Source: Claveliimonas sp034178805
Lineage (GTDB): Bacteria > Bacillota > Clostridia > Lachnospirales > Lachnospiraceae
DNA: 64,000 nt
Reading direction: 5' to 3'
NCBI RefSeq assembly: GCF_050314255.1
Contig: NZ_JBNPMZ010000006.1
Coordinates: forward strand, 100,362 to 164,361
Shown: in pieces, positions 43,938 through 51,900 of the stretch
How the letters are laid out: every line of letters begins with the position of its first letter
Position numbering within the stretch: position 1 is the stretch's first letter
Position numbers and translations under genes: made by a program
The notes under the pieces: generated by a model
Database searches by the model: none
Seen by the model: the letters and a program-made list of their open reading frames with translations, nothing else
Told to the model about the DNA's origin: nothing

Positions 43938-45266
43938 GTGGAATACTGCAGATTACAGATGGGGTGTCTTCTGGTACTCGTATATATCATAATAGTATAT
44001 TACAGGGAGCGCCGCAGATTTCATATTAATGAGGGAAGAAACCTGTATGAAATCCTTTTGCTCACAGGTTTTGTAAATCTGATTCTTGACGGCACAACAG
44101 CATATATGGTGAATCATCTGGATACGGTGAATCCATCTCTGAATCTTATTCTGCATGGGATGTTTCTGGCAAGTATCGATGCGGTGGTGTTTATATGGTT
44201 CTTGTACATACTTTCTATGACGGAAGGAATTCCGAATAACAGGAATAAGCGCCTGATTCTTTGCACCCCGTTTCTGGTGAATGTAGTTGTTGTATTCATC
44301 AGTCTCCCTACGCTGGAATACCGGACAAGTCCGATCAGCAATTATTCTATGGGAATTCCGGCCTATACCTGTTTTGTTATGGTGGCGGTGTATCTTGCGC
44401 TAACGGTATATATTGTATTTCGACGCTGGGAGTATATTCAGCAACAGAAAAGGGCCAGTATTATTTCCTGTATTGTGATCATGAGTGTTGCAACCGTTTA
44501 TCAGATGATTTTCCCGGATATGCTGGTCAGCAGTATAGGAACCATGTTGATCATCCTCGGGGCATATATGAATCAGGAAGACCCGGTTATGCAGGAACTG
44601 TCACGGTATCATGAAGAGATGGTTATGGGATTTGCAACCTTGATTGAGAACAGGGATAATAATACCGGAGGCCACGTAAAGAGGACAACATTATATGTAC
44701 GCCTTCTTGCGGAAGAGCTGCGAAATAGAGGATATTATTCGGAAATCCTGACGAGAGATTACATGAAGAATCTTCTGATGGCAGCACCTATGCACGATGT
44801 GGGTAAAATTGCGGTGCCGGATGCGATTCTTCAGAAACCGGGAAGACTTACGGAGGAAGAATTCGAAATGATGAAGATGCACACGATTAAGGGTGGAGAG
44901 ATTATCCGTGAGACTTTCAGTCGGATGGGGAATGAGCAGTATCTGGAGATTGCATATGAGATTGCGCTTCATCACCATGAAAAATGGAATGGAAAGGGTT
45001 ATCCCGACGGATTGCGGGAGAAAGAGATTCCACTATGTGCAAGGATTATGTCGATTGCAGATGTATTTGATGCTGTGTCGGAAAACCGCTGTTATCGGGC
45101 GGCACTTCCTCTGGATGAGTGCTTTGAAATTATACGGAGTGGAAGCGGGAGAGATTTCGACCCTCTTCTTGTGGACATTTTCCTTGATTTGAGAAAAAAA
45201 GTGGAACATATCAGATGGGAGGGAACCCCTGCCTGTCTGGGCGACGAAAAAACCCAGAAAAATTAA
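43938..45266 (+). CDS. HD-GYP domain protein with N-terminal membrane domain
   Basis: A 442-residue protein. The first 215 residues hold about six hydrophobic helices of a 7TM/MHYT-like sensor type (LQMGCLLVLVYIIIVYY; FVNLILDGTTAYMV; VVVFISLP). The HD-GYP domain (about 225-420) carries MHDVGKIAVPDAILQKPG, HTIKGGEII, ALHHHEKWNGKGYPDG and MSIADVFDAV, so the metal-binding HD and the GYP residues are intact. HD-GYP enzymes hydrolyse c-di-GMP, or cGAMP in some species. It follows the zinc-ribbon gene and lies just before spo0A. Confidence 0.9.
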   Translation: MEYCRLQMGCLLVLVYIIIVYYRERRRFHINEGRNLYEILLLTGFVNLILDGTTAYMVNHLDTVNPSLNLILHGMFLASIDAVVFIWFLYILSMTEGIPNNRNKRLILCTPFLVNVVVVFISLPTLEYRTSPISNYSMGIPAYTCFVMVAVYLALTVYIVFRRWEYIQQQKRASIISCIVIMSVATVYQMIFPDMLVSSIGTMLIILGAYMNQEDPVMQELSRYHEEMVMGFATLIENRDNNTGGHVKRTTLYVRLLAEELRNRGYYSEILTRDYMKNLLMAAPMHDVGKIAVPDAILQKPGRLTEEEFEMMKMHTIKGGEIIRETFSRMGNEQYLEIAYEIALHHHEKWNGKGYPDGLREKEIPLCARIMSIADVFDAVSENRCYRAALPLDECFEIIRSGSGRDFDPLLVDIFLDLRKKVEHIRWEGTPACLGDEKTQKN

Positions 45267-45290
45267 AGTCAAAATAGAAGAAAAAGAGAC

Positions 45291-45337
45291 AAATTTCCCT
45301 TTACATACAGGCCGGTATGAACGAGGGAAATTTTTTT
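45291..45337 (+). terminator. Intrinsic terminator after the HD-GYP gene
   Basis: AAATTTCCCT pairs with AGGGAAATTT around a 23-base loop and is followed by a T run. Confidence 0.82.
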
Positions 45338-45415
45338 ACGCATAAAAGTTAGATGAAAAATAGCGAAATATCAAAAATTTCTCGAAGCCTGTCATTTTTT
45401 TACGACTTTAATTTC

Positions 45416-45444
45416 TTGATTTGAGATATGACGAATCCTATAAT
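45416..45444 (+). promoter_or_regulatory. Sigma-A-type promoter of spo0A
   Basis: TTGATT (45416-45421) and TATAAT (45439-45444) are 17 bases apart, about 40 bases before the spo0A start. A clear sigma-H promoter or an exact 0A box (TGTCGAA) was not found in this gap. Confidence 0.65.
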
Positions 45445-45485
45445 GTGCTTGACGGTTTTAAGTAAGGTAGAGGAGGATTTGCAGA

Positions 45486-46274
45486 ATGGAAGAGATACGT
45501 GTAGCAATAGCCGACGATAACGAAAGAATTCTGGAACTGCTTGGCGAAATTGTGAGCAGTGACAGCGAACTGAATCTGGTGGGGAAGGCAAATAACGGAG
45601 AAGATATGTGCAATATTATCAGAGAAAAAGAACCGGATGTTGTCTTATTGGACCTTATTATGCCGAAGATGGATGGATTAAGTGTTATGGAGTCTGTGAA
45701 CAGGGATCAGACACTGCGTAAGCACCCCAGCTTTATTGTGGTAACAGCGGTTGGACAGGAGAGAATTACAGAAGATGCATTTAACAAAGGGGCACATTAT
45801 TACGTAATGAAGCCCTTTAATAACGACATCATATTAAGTTACATAAAGAGTGCCAACAAAAGCAGTACGAGAGCACTTTTTAAATCAGTGGATGCACAGC
45901 CTGTAAAGGAAGTGCAGGAGGTAAGTCTGGAAACAAGGGTGACGGATATGATTCACGAAATTGGAATACCGGCACATATTAAGGGGTATCATTACCTGAG
46001 AGATGCAATTATTATGGCGGTGGAGGATATGGATGTACTGAATGCGGTGACAAAAGTGCTTTATCCGACAGTTGCCAAAATGCATCAGACTACTTCCAGC
46101 CGTGTGGAACGCGCAATTCGTCATGCGATTGAGGTGGCGTGGAGTCGTGGGAAACTGGATACCCTGGATAGTCTGTTTGGATATACAGTCAGCAATGGAA
46201 AGGGAAAACCTACGAATTCTGAGTTTATTGCACTGATTGCCGATACACTCAGGTTAGAATTTAAAACAAGATAA
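45486..46274 (+). CDS. spo0A: Stage 0 sporulation response regulator Spo0A
   Basis: The master regulator of sporulation entry. The 262-residue protein has an N-terminal receiver (VAIADDNERILELL; the phospho-acceptor in VVLLDLIMPKMDG; Lys in YVMKPF) and a C-terminal DNA-binding domain. The latter contains the near-invariant Spo0A helices (EIGIPAHIKGYHYLRDAI; LYPTVAKMHQTTSSRVERAI followed by RHAIEVAWSRG; KGKPTNSEFIALIADTL). It usually follows spoIVB directly; here an accessory region separates them. The RBS GGAGG precedes ATG 45486. Confidence 0.98.
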   Translation: MEEIRVAIADDNERILELLGEIVSSDSELNLVGKANNGEDMCNIIREKEPDVVLLDLIMPKMDGLSVMESVNRDQTLRKHPSFIVVTAVGQERITEDAFNKGAHYYVMKPFNNDIILSYIKSANKSSTRALFKSVDAQPVKEVQEVSLETRVTDMIHEIGIPAHIKGYHYLRDAIIMAVEDMDVLNAVTKVLYPTVAKMHQTTSSRVERAIRHAIEVAWSRGKLDTLDSLFGYTVSNGKGKPTNSEFIALIADTLRLEFKTR

Positions 46275-46344
46275 ACACTTTTCTTTCGAGGCAAAATGCG
46301 TTATAATGTATCATATTGTGAAAAAGAAATGGGAGGAAGTCCAA

Positions 46345-47781
46345 ATGAAAAAAATATTATTTGCAACCTCGGAAGCAGTGCCATTTATCAAAACAGGAGG
46401 TTTGGCGGATGTAGCCGGTACACTTCCGAAATATTTTAATAAAGAGAAATACGATGTTCGAGTGATGCTTCCCAAATATATGTGCATCAAGGAAGAATGG
46501 AGAAATAAACTTCAATATATTACACATTTTTATATGGACTTGAATTGGAGAACAGAGTACGTAGGAATTCTGCAGTATGTGCACGAAGGAATTACGTTCT
46601 ATTTTATAGATAATGAATACTATTTCAGCGGATGGGCACCATATGGAGATATTTTTGGAGACGTTGAGAAATTTGCGTTTTTCTCAAAAGCTGTTTTAAG
46701 TGCACTTCCGAATATAGGATTCCGGCCAGATATTATTCACTGTCATGACTGGCAGACAGGTCTTGTTCCGGTTTATCTGGATCATTTCCGTTATAGCAGT
46801 GAGTACTATCGCGGAATTAAGACGATTATGACAATACACAATCTGAAGTTCCAGGGAACATGGGATACCGGAAGGATTCAGGATATTACAGGACTTCCGT
46901 CTTACTATTTTACATCGGATAAGCTGGAAGCATACAGAGATGCCAATTATCTGAAAGGCGGTATTGTATATGCTGACTGGGTGACAACGGTAAGCAGTTC
47001 TTATGCAGAGGAGATTAAGACACCTTTTTATGGTGAGAGACTGGACGGACTTATGAATGCAAGGTCTAACTGTCTGTCAGGAATTGTGAATGGAATTGAC
47101 TATGATGATTTCGACCCGGCTAAAGATCCGCATATCGCACAGAATTACTCCGTTGAGAGTTTCAGGAATGAAAAGGTGAAGAATAAACTGGCATTGCAGG
47201 CAGAGCTTGGCCTGGTACAGGATCCGGATAAGATGATGATTGGCATTGTATCCCGTCTGACTGATCAGAAAGGATTTGATCTGATCGCTTATGTTATGGA
47301 TGAACTGTGTCAGGATGAGATTCAGCTGGTAGTTCTTGGAACAGGCGAAGACAGGTATGAGAATATGTTCCGTCATTTTGCATGGAAATATCAGGGTAAT
47401 GTTTCTGCAAATATTTACTATTCAGAAGCGATGTCACACAAGGTATATGCCGGATGTGATGCATTCCTGATGCCGTCCCTTTTCGAACCATGCGGACTGA
47501 GTCAGTTAATGAGCCTTCGCTATGGTACAGTTCCGATTGTTCGTGAGACAGGTGGTCTGAAGGATACGGTAGAGCCGTACAACGAATTTGAAAATACCGG
47601 TACAGGATTCAGTTTCAGCAATTATAATGCACATGAGATGCTGGCAACTATCCGCTATGCTGAACGTGTTTATTACAATAAAAGAAGTGACTGGAATTTG
47701 ATTGTCGAGCGCGGAATGAAGAAGGATTTCTCATGGAATAATTCTGCAAAGCAGTATGAGGAACTTTACGATAGATTGTAA
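46345..47781 (+). CDS. glgA: Glycogen (starch) synthase
   Basis: GlgA adds ADP-glucose to alpha-glucan chains. From ATG 46345 (behind GGGAGGAAG) it has 478 residues. It carries the N-terminal KTGGLADVAGTLP motif (ADP-glucose binding), HCHDWQTGLVP, TIHNLKFQG and the C-terminal catalytic motif PSLFEPCGLSQLMSLRYGT. TATAAT at 46303-46308 with a poor -35 box may be its promoter. It stands alone, without other glg genes in the window, between spo0A and metF. Confidence 0.95.
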   Translation: MKKILFATSEAVPFIKTGGLADVAGTLPKYFNKEKYDVRVMLPKYMCIKEEWRNKLQYITHFYMDLNWRTEYVGILQYVHEGITFYFIDNEYYFSGWAPYGDIFGDVEKFAFFSKAVLSALPNIGFRPDIIHCHDWQTGLVPVYLDHFRYSSEYYRGIKTIMTIHNLKFQGTWDTGRIQDITGLPSYYFTSDKLEAYRDANYLKGGIVYADWVTTVSSSYAEEIKTPFYGERLDGLMNARSNCLSGIVNGIDYDDFDPAKDPHIAQNYSVESFRNEKVKNKLALQAELGLVQDPDKMMIGIVSRLTDQKGFDLIAYVMDELCQDEIQLVVLGTGEDRYENMFRHFAWKYQGNVSANIYYSEAMSHKVYAGCDAFLMPSLFEPCGLSQLMSLRYGTVPIVRETGGLKDTVEPYNEFENTGTGFSFSNYNAHEMLATIRYAERVYYNKRSDWNLIVERGMKKDFSWNNSAKQYEELYDRL

Positions 47782-47814
47782 GATACAAAAACAGCAACAG
47801 GAAAGACTGAAACA

Positions 47815-48684
47815 ATGAAAATAAGAGATATATTAAATGACAATAAAGTACACATTTCTTTTGAAATATTTCCGCCGAAGACGGATGCAGGATATGATAA
47901 TGTACTGTCTGCAGCCGAACAGATTGCAGCGCTGAAGCCATCATTTATCAGTGTTACGTACGGAGCAGGCGGCGGAACAAGTAAAAATACAGCTAAGATA
48001 GCGTCCCATATTCGTCAGAATCTTGGGGTGGAGAGTCTGGCACATCTGACTTGTGTGTCTTCTACGAAGGATGAGGTACATCAGGTTATTGACAGATTAA
48101 AAGAGCAGGGAATTGAAAATATTCTTGCACTTCGGGGAGATATTCCAAAGGACGATACATTTCCGGTTCCCAATCAGTATAAATATGCGTGTGAACTGAT
48201 TGAGGATATTAAGAGTCAGGGAGATTTCTGTATTGGTGCGGCCTGCTATCCGGAAGGACATGTTGAGAGTGCATGTAAGAAGGAAGATATCATTCATTTG
48301 AAGAATAAAGTTGAGTGCGGTGTGGATTTTCTGACGACACAGATGTTTTTTGACAACAGTATTCTGTATAATTTCCTTTACAGAATTCGGGAACAGGGAA
48401 TTACGGTTCCGGTGCTTCCGGGTATTATGCCTGTTACAAATGGAAAGCAGATGAAGAGAATCTGTGATCTTTCGGGAACGATTCTGCCACAGAGATTCCG
48501 TGCTATTGTAGATTGTTTCGGAGACAATCCGGCAGCTATGCAGCAGGCAGGAATTGCCTATGCAACGGATCAGATTATTGATTTAATTGCAAATGGAATC
48601 CGCAATATTCATATTTATTCTATGAATAAGCCGGAAGTGGCGGCTGCGATTATGAGGAATCTGTCAGAAATTGTAGGAGCATAG
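47815..48684 (+). CDS. metF: 5,10-methylenetetrahydrofolate reductase
   Basis: MetF reduces methylene-THF to methyl-THF for methionine synthesis. The 289-residue TIM barrel shows the family's typical segments: ISFEIFPPKTDAGYDNVL, FISVTYGAGGGTS, LAHLTCVSS, LALRGDIPKD, CYPEGHVES and TQMFFDNS. It heads a metF / activation-domain / metH gene set with short spacers. No S-box or other methionine-responsive riboswitch was found upstream; only 33 bases separate it from glgA. Confidence 0.96.
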   Translation: MKIRDILNDNKVHISFEIFPPKTDAGYDNVLSAAEQIAALKPSFISVTYGAGGGTSKNTAKIASHIRQNLGVESLAHLTCVSSTKDEVHQVIDRLKEQGIENILALRGDIPKDDTFPVPNQYKYACELIEDIKSQGDFCIGAACYPEGHVESACKKEDIIHLKNKVECGVDFLTTQMFFDNSILYNFLYRIREQGITVPVLPGIMPVTNGKQMKRICDLSGTILPQRFRAIVDCFGDNPAAMQQAGIAYATDQIIDLIANGIRNIHIYSMNKPEVAAAIMRNLSEIVGA

Positions 48685-48693
48685 GAGCAGAGA

Positions 48694-49338
48694 ATGAATA
48701 CAAGAACGAAGGAGGCAATTCGTTACTTGGGATATGGAAGACATGCGGTAGATGACAGGACACTTGCCATGGTTCAGGAGGCCTTTCGGCAACTGGATCA
48801 GGTGGCGGATCCGAAGATCATCTATCGCATTTTTGAATTATCTATTCAGGATAAGAATTGTCTGAAAATTGGTAAATTATTGATAGAGAGCAGTAATCTG
48901 TATCGCAATCTGAATGGATGCGATCAGGTGATCCTTCTGGGAGCAACTCTGGGAATCGGGGTTGATATGCTGATGAAAAGATATTCTCTTACAGATATGG
49001 CTCAGGCAGTGGTTCTTCAGGCTGCAGCTGCGGCTATGCTGGAGGAATATCTGGATGACTGGCAGGAAAATAAGGCGTTGGAGCTTGAGGAGGAGGGGAA
49101 ATATCTGCGGCCCAGATTCAGTCCGGGATATGGAGATTTTTCTATTCATCACCAGGAGACGATTCTCAGAATGCTGGACGCTGCCAAAAGAATTGGACTT
49201 ACAATGACAGAAAGCTGTATGCTGACACCTACCAAGTCGGTGACGGCACTGATAGGTATCAGTGTTACGAAAATTCCCTGTCACAGAAAGGGATGTGAGA
49301 GCTGTGATAAAACAGACTGCAGATTTCGAAGGGATTAA
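48694..49338 (+). CDS. MetH activation-domain-like protein (stand-alone)
   Basis: A 214-residue protein resembling the C-terminal SAM-binding reactivation domain of cobalamin-dependent methionine synthase. Key segments are QAAAAAMLEEYLDDW, the signature RPRFSPGYGDFSI and the TPTKSVTALIGISV strand. The C-terminus CHRKGCESCDKTDCRF supplies four cysteines, probably for a metal. The downstream metH lacks this domain, so the pair reconstitutes a complete enzyme. In clostridia such a split is known. The stop overlaps or abuts the upstream part of the metH frame. Confidence 0.85.
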   Translation: MNTRTKEAIRYLGYGRHAVDDRTLAMVQEAFRQLDQVADPKIIYRIFELSIQDKNCLKIGKLLIESSNLYRNLNGCDQVILLGATLGIGVDMLMKRYSLTDMAQAVVLQAAAAAMLEEYLDDWQENKALELEEEGKYLRPRFSPGYGDFSIHHQETILRMLDAAKRIGLTMTESCMLTPTKSVTALIGISVTKIPCHRKGCESCDKTDCRFRRD

Positions 49339-49364
49339 TGTCGATAGATAACGGAGGAAACTAC

Positions 49365-51797
49365 ATGTTAAAGGACAGATTAGGAAAAGAATTACTTTTT
49401 TTTGACGGAGGAATGGGAACTCTGCTTCAGGAGAGAGGGTTAAAGCCGGGAGAGCTTCCTGAGACCTGGAACCTGAATCATACAGAGGATATTGTTGACA
49501 TCCACAGGATGTATTTTGAAGCGGGCAGTGACATTGTACTTACCAATACATTTGGCGCGAATGCACTGAAATTCCATGATTCCGATTATGAGCTTGAGGA
49601 TATTGTGACAGCAGCTGTTGTCAGTGCGAAAGAGGGGGCAAACCTTGGAGTGCATGACAATCGGGAAGTTTATGTGGCTCTGGATATCGGACCTACCGGA
49701 AAGCTTCTGAAGCCTATGGGGGATCTGGATTTTGAAGAGGCATATGAAGCATACCGTGAAGTGGTTCAGTATGGGGAGGCAGCCGGAGCAGATCTGATTC
49801 ATATTGAAACCATGAGTGATACCTATGAGCTGAAGGCGGCAGTGCTTGCTGCAAAGGAGAATTCCCATCTACCTGTGTGTGCAACGGTTATCTTTGATGA
49901 AAAGGGAAAGCTTCTCACCGGAGGTGATGTGGCATCAGTGGTGGCACTTCTGGAAGGACTTCGGGTGGATGCGCTGGGAATTAACTGCGGACTTGGTCCA
50001 AAGCAGATGCTTCCGATTCTGGATGAGCTTTTGAGATATTCTTCTCTTCCTGTCATTGTCAACCCGAATGCAGGTCTCCCGAAACAGAGAGACGGAGAGG
50101 TTTATTATGATGTGGAACCGGAAGAATTTGCCCACATAATGAAAGAAATCGTGGAAAAGGGTGCATGTGTAATCGGAGGATGCTGTGGTACCACTCCGGA
50201 ACATATTCGAAAAATGACAGAGAGTTGCCGGGGAATGGATGTAAAGCCGCCGGTGAAGAAGACGGATACAATCGTTTCCTCTTATGGGAAGGCGGCTGTG
50301 CTGGGAGAAAAACCTCTGATCATTGGTGAGAGAATCAATCCTACAGGCAAGAAGCTTCTGAAACAGGCTCTCAAAGAGCATAATCTGGACTACATTCTTC
50401 GGGAAGCTATTACCCAGCAGGACAGAGGTGCCCATATCCTTGATGTCAATGTGGGGCTTCCGGATATTGATGAAACTGCAATGATGAAGGAGGTTGTTGC
50501 AGAGATTCAGAGTGTTACCAGCCTTCCGCTTCAGATTGATACAGTAAGCACGGAAGCTATGGAAACTGCCATGCGGATTTATAATGGAAAGCCTATGATC
50601 AATTCTGTAAATGGCAAGCAGGAGTCCATGGATCAGGTTTTTCCTCTGATCCAGAAATACGGTGGTGTAGTTGTTGGCCTTACTCTGGACGAAGAAGGTA
50701 TTCCTGCTACAGCGGAAGGACGTCTCAAAGTGGCACAGAAGATCATAAGCGAAGCCGAAAAATATGGAATTGATAAGAAAGATATTGTGATCGATGTACT
50801 TGCCATGACGGTCAGTTCTGACCCTGAGGGGGCAAAGACAACGCTTGAGGCTCTGAAGCTGGTGCGTGAGGTGTGTGGAGTGAGAACGGTGCTGGGAGTA
50901 TCCAATATTTCCTTTGGTCTTCCGTCCAGACCTGTCATTAATGCGAATTTCTATACGATGGCGATGCTCAATGGACTAAGTGCGGGTATTATTAACCCTT
51001 CTTCTGAAGACATGATGCGTTCCTATTATTCCTACTGCGCACTTATGAATCTGGATGAGAACTTTGGAGAATATATTGCGCATTATGCGAATCAGAGTGC
51101 AGCGGCGTCCGGTGTGACATCGGCAGGGACAGGCCAACTTCAGAATACAGCGGGTAATGATGGGAAAAGTGAAATCACCCTGCAGCACGCAGTGGAAAAG
51201 GGGCTTAAGGAGGAAGCGGGAGCCGCTGCCCGGAACCTTCTTGAAAACCGGGAGCCTCTGGAGATTATCAATGAGGAACTGATTCCTGCACTGGACAGCG
51301 TGGGAAAAAGATTTGAGAAGGGTACCGTATTCCTGCCCCAGCTTCTGATGAGCGCGGAGGCAGCAAAGATTGCCTTTGCGGTGATCAAGGAGAAGTTGGC
51401 GCAGAATGAGACTTCACCTGAGAAAAAAGAAAAAGTAATCCTTGCAACAGTCAAAGGAGATATCCACGACATTGGAAAGAATATTGTTAAGGTTCTTCTC
51501 GAAAATTACGGCTTTGAAGTGCTGGATCTGGGTAAGGATGTAGCACCGGAGAAAATTGTGGAAACGGCAGTGAAAGAACAGGTGGAGCTGGTTGGACTGA
51601 GTGCTCTGATGACTACAACTGTAGTCAGTATGGAGGAAACAATTAAGCTTCTCCGTACTGAAAAGCCGGATTGTAAGGTGATGGTAGGCGGTGCCGTCCT
51701 GAATCAGGAATATGCGGACATGATAGGAGCAGATTTCTACGGAAAGGATGCAATGCAATCCGTTTATTACGCACAGAAAATTTTGAAAAATCAATAA
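49365..51797 (+). CDS. metH: Cobalamin-dependent methionine synthase without activation domain
   Basis: MetH transfers a methyl group from methyl-THF to homocysteine through cobalamin. The 810-residue protein has the homocysteine-binding barrel (FFDGGMGTLLQERG, GINCGLGP, the zinc cysteines in VIGGCCGTTPEHI), the pterin-binding barrel (GERINPTGKKLLKQAL) and the B12-binding module (DIHDIGKNIVKVLLENYGFE with the lower-ligand His). It ends directly after the B12 domain. The start is ATG 49365 behind CGGAGGAAA; an upstream in-frame ATG lies within the end of the preceding gene. Confidence 0.95.
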   Translation: MLKDRLGKELLFFDGGMGTLLQERGLKPGELPETWNLNHTEDIVDIHRMYFEAGSDIVLTNTFGANALKFHDSDYELEDIVTAAVVSAKEGANLGVHDNREVYVALDIGPTGKLLKPMGDLDFEEAYEAYREVVQYGEAAGADLIHIETMSDTYELKAAVLAAKENSHLPVCATVIFDEKGKLLTGGDVASVVALLEGLRVDALGINCGLGPKQMLPILDELLRYSSLPVIVNPNAGLPKQRDGEVYYDVEPEEFAHIMKEIVEKGACVIGGCCGTTPEHIRKMTESCRGMDVKPPVKKTDTIVSSYGKAAVLGEKPLIIGERINPTGKKLLKQALKEHNLDYILREAITQQDRGAHILDVNVGLPDIDETAMMKEVVAEIQSVTSLPLQIDTVSTEAMETAMRIYNGKPMINSVNGKQESMDQVFPLIQKYGGVVVGLTLDEEGIPATAEGRLKVAQKIISEAEKYGIDKKDIVIDVLAMTVSSDPEGAKTTLEALKLVREVCGVRTVLGVSNISFGLPSRPVINANFYTMAMLNGLSAGIINPSSEDMMRSYYSYCALMNLDENFGEYIAHYANQSAAASGVTSAGTGQLQNTAGNDGKSEITLQHAVEKGLKEEAGAAARNLLENREPLEIINEELIPALDSVGKRFEKGTVFLPQLLMSAEAAKIAFAVIKEKLAQNETSPEKKEKVILATVKGDIHDIGKNIVKVLLENYGFEVLDLGKDVAPEKIVETAVKEQVELVGLSALMTTTVVSMEETIKLLRTEKPDCKVMVGGAVLNQEYADMIGADFYGKDAMQSVYYAQKILKNQ

Positions 51798-51827
51798 CAT
51801 GTTCCTGATTTTGTACACATCTCTGTA

Positions 51828-51856
51828 TTGACACAAAATTAACATATAGATATACT
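51828..51856 (+). promoter_or_regulatory. Sigma-A promoter of the hydrogenase gene with Rex-like site
   Basis: Consensus TTGACA (51828-51833) and TATACT (51851-51856) are 17 bases apart. The stretch 51828-51845 (TTGACACAAAATTAACAT) matches the Rex operator TTGTTAAnnnnTTAACAA at 10 of 14 defined positions and covers the -35 box. Rex control is plausible for a redox gene but unproved. Confidence 0.65.
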
Positions 51857-51900
51857 TAACGTGCAATACGAAAAAGCAAATAACAGGAGGAAATGGTTCT

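Noticed and set aside
45345..45485. Sigma-H promoter and 0A boxes before spo0A
   Set aside because: Only loose matches (for example CTCGAAG) were seen; no exact TGTCGAA was found.
47782..47814. S-box or cobalamin riboswitch upstream of metF/metH
   Set aside because: Only 33 bases separate glgA and metF, and no riboswitch core was found in any gap of this gene set.
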